A stretch of DNA of 20,451 nucleotides from Priapulus caudatus (lineage: Eukaryota > Priapulida > Priapulimorpha > Priapulimorphida > Priapulidae). The stretch covers positions 171,800 through 192,250 of the forward strand of contig NW_014577597.1 in the NCBI RefSeq assembly GCF_000485595.1, in the 5' to 3' direction. The notes under the pieces were generated by a model that saw only the letters and a list, made by a program, of their open reading frames with translations, was not told where the DNA came from and searched no databases. The position numbers and the translations under genes were made by a program. Of the stretch, positions 20,335 through 20,451 are shown piece by piece; position 1 is the first letter of the stretch, and each line of letters starts with the position of its first letter.

Positions 20335-20451
20335 GTCTGTCTGTCTGTCTGCCTCTCTCTATCTCTGCATTTCTCTCTGTGTGTGTGTGTGTCTCTCTCT
20401 CTCTCTCTCTCTTGCTCTCTCTCTCTCTCTGCTCTCTCTCTCTGTGTGTGT
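20335..20451. repeat. CT/GT microsatellite at the window end (intron 28)
   Basis: TGTC, CTCTCT and GTGTGT runs follow the exon 28 donor and continue to the window edge. Confidence 0.9.

Overview
The window is animal nuclear DNA. One gene on the + strand runs almost end to end: the 5' part of an ortholog of UBR4 (p600; pushover/poe in flies; BIG in plants), the giant N-recognin E3 ubiquitin ligase. I reconstructed 28 coding exons (771 to about 20260) by matching translations to the remembered human UBR4 N-terminus. Joined, they give one open frame of about 1,318 codons, with phases agreeing at all 27 introns. That is the first quarter of a roughly 5,200-residue protein. The UBR box, calmodulin-binding region and C-terminal hemiRING/UZI ligase module lie beyond the right edge. 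Identity to human is that of a distant animal, and intron density is high. Introns are 0.25-1.3 kb, AT-rich and full of tandem repeats and MITEs. I read this as an invertebrate metazoan, phylum undetermined. Nothing bacterial, viral or organellar was seen.

Layout. 1-770: upstream DNA and probable promoter (ZNF143-, NRF1- and YY1-like matches near the start codon). Exons 1-3 (771-2356) are separated by an intron holding a fold-back element with telomere-like repeats. Intron 3 carries two MITEs with 5-bp target duplications and a GA microsatellite. Exons 4-7 (3448-5711) are GC-rich, and introns 5 and 6 consist largely of tandem copies of their own splice sites. Exons 8-10 are separated by a ~540-bp pure pyrimidine tract (intron 8) and the largest intron (9). 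Exons 11-19 follow, with a splice-acceptor array before exon 16 and a 511-bp MITE in intron 18. Exons 20-28 include a duplicated acceptor before exon 20, a hAT-type MITE in intron 20, a coding (CAG)15/(ACG)12 pair in exon 22 and a perfect five-copy 93-bp array over the exon 27 acceptor.

The most unusual pattern is 'splice-site stuttering'. At eight or more junctions of this one gene a tandem array spans the junction, so the donor or acceptor and the adjoining exon bases are repeated 2-10 times inside the intron. Periods differ (25/33, 42, 56/62, 73, 88/117, 93, 160 bp) and so do ages. In the arrays where I read the frame, use of an intronic copy soon meets a stop codon.

Only one gene is present, so there is no operon logic. 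Exon calls rest on homology plus GT/AG and phase agreement, with no transcript evidence.
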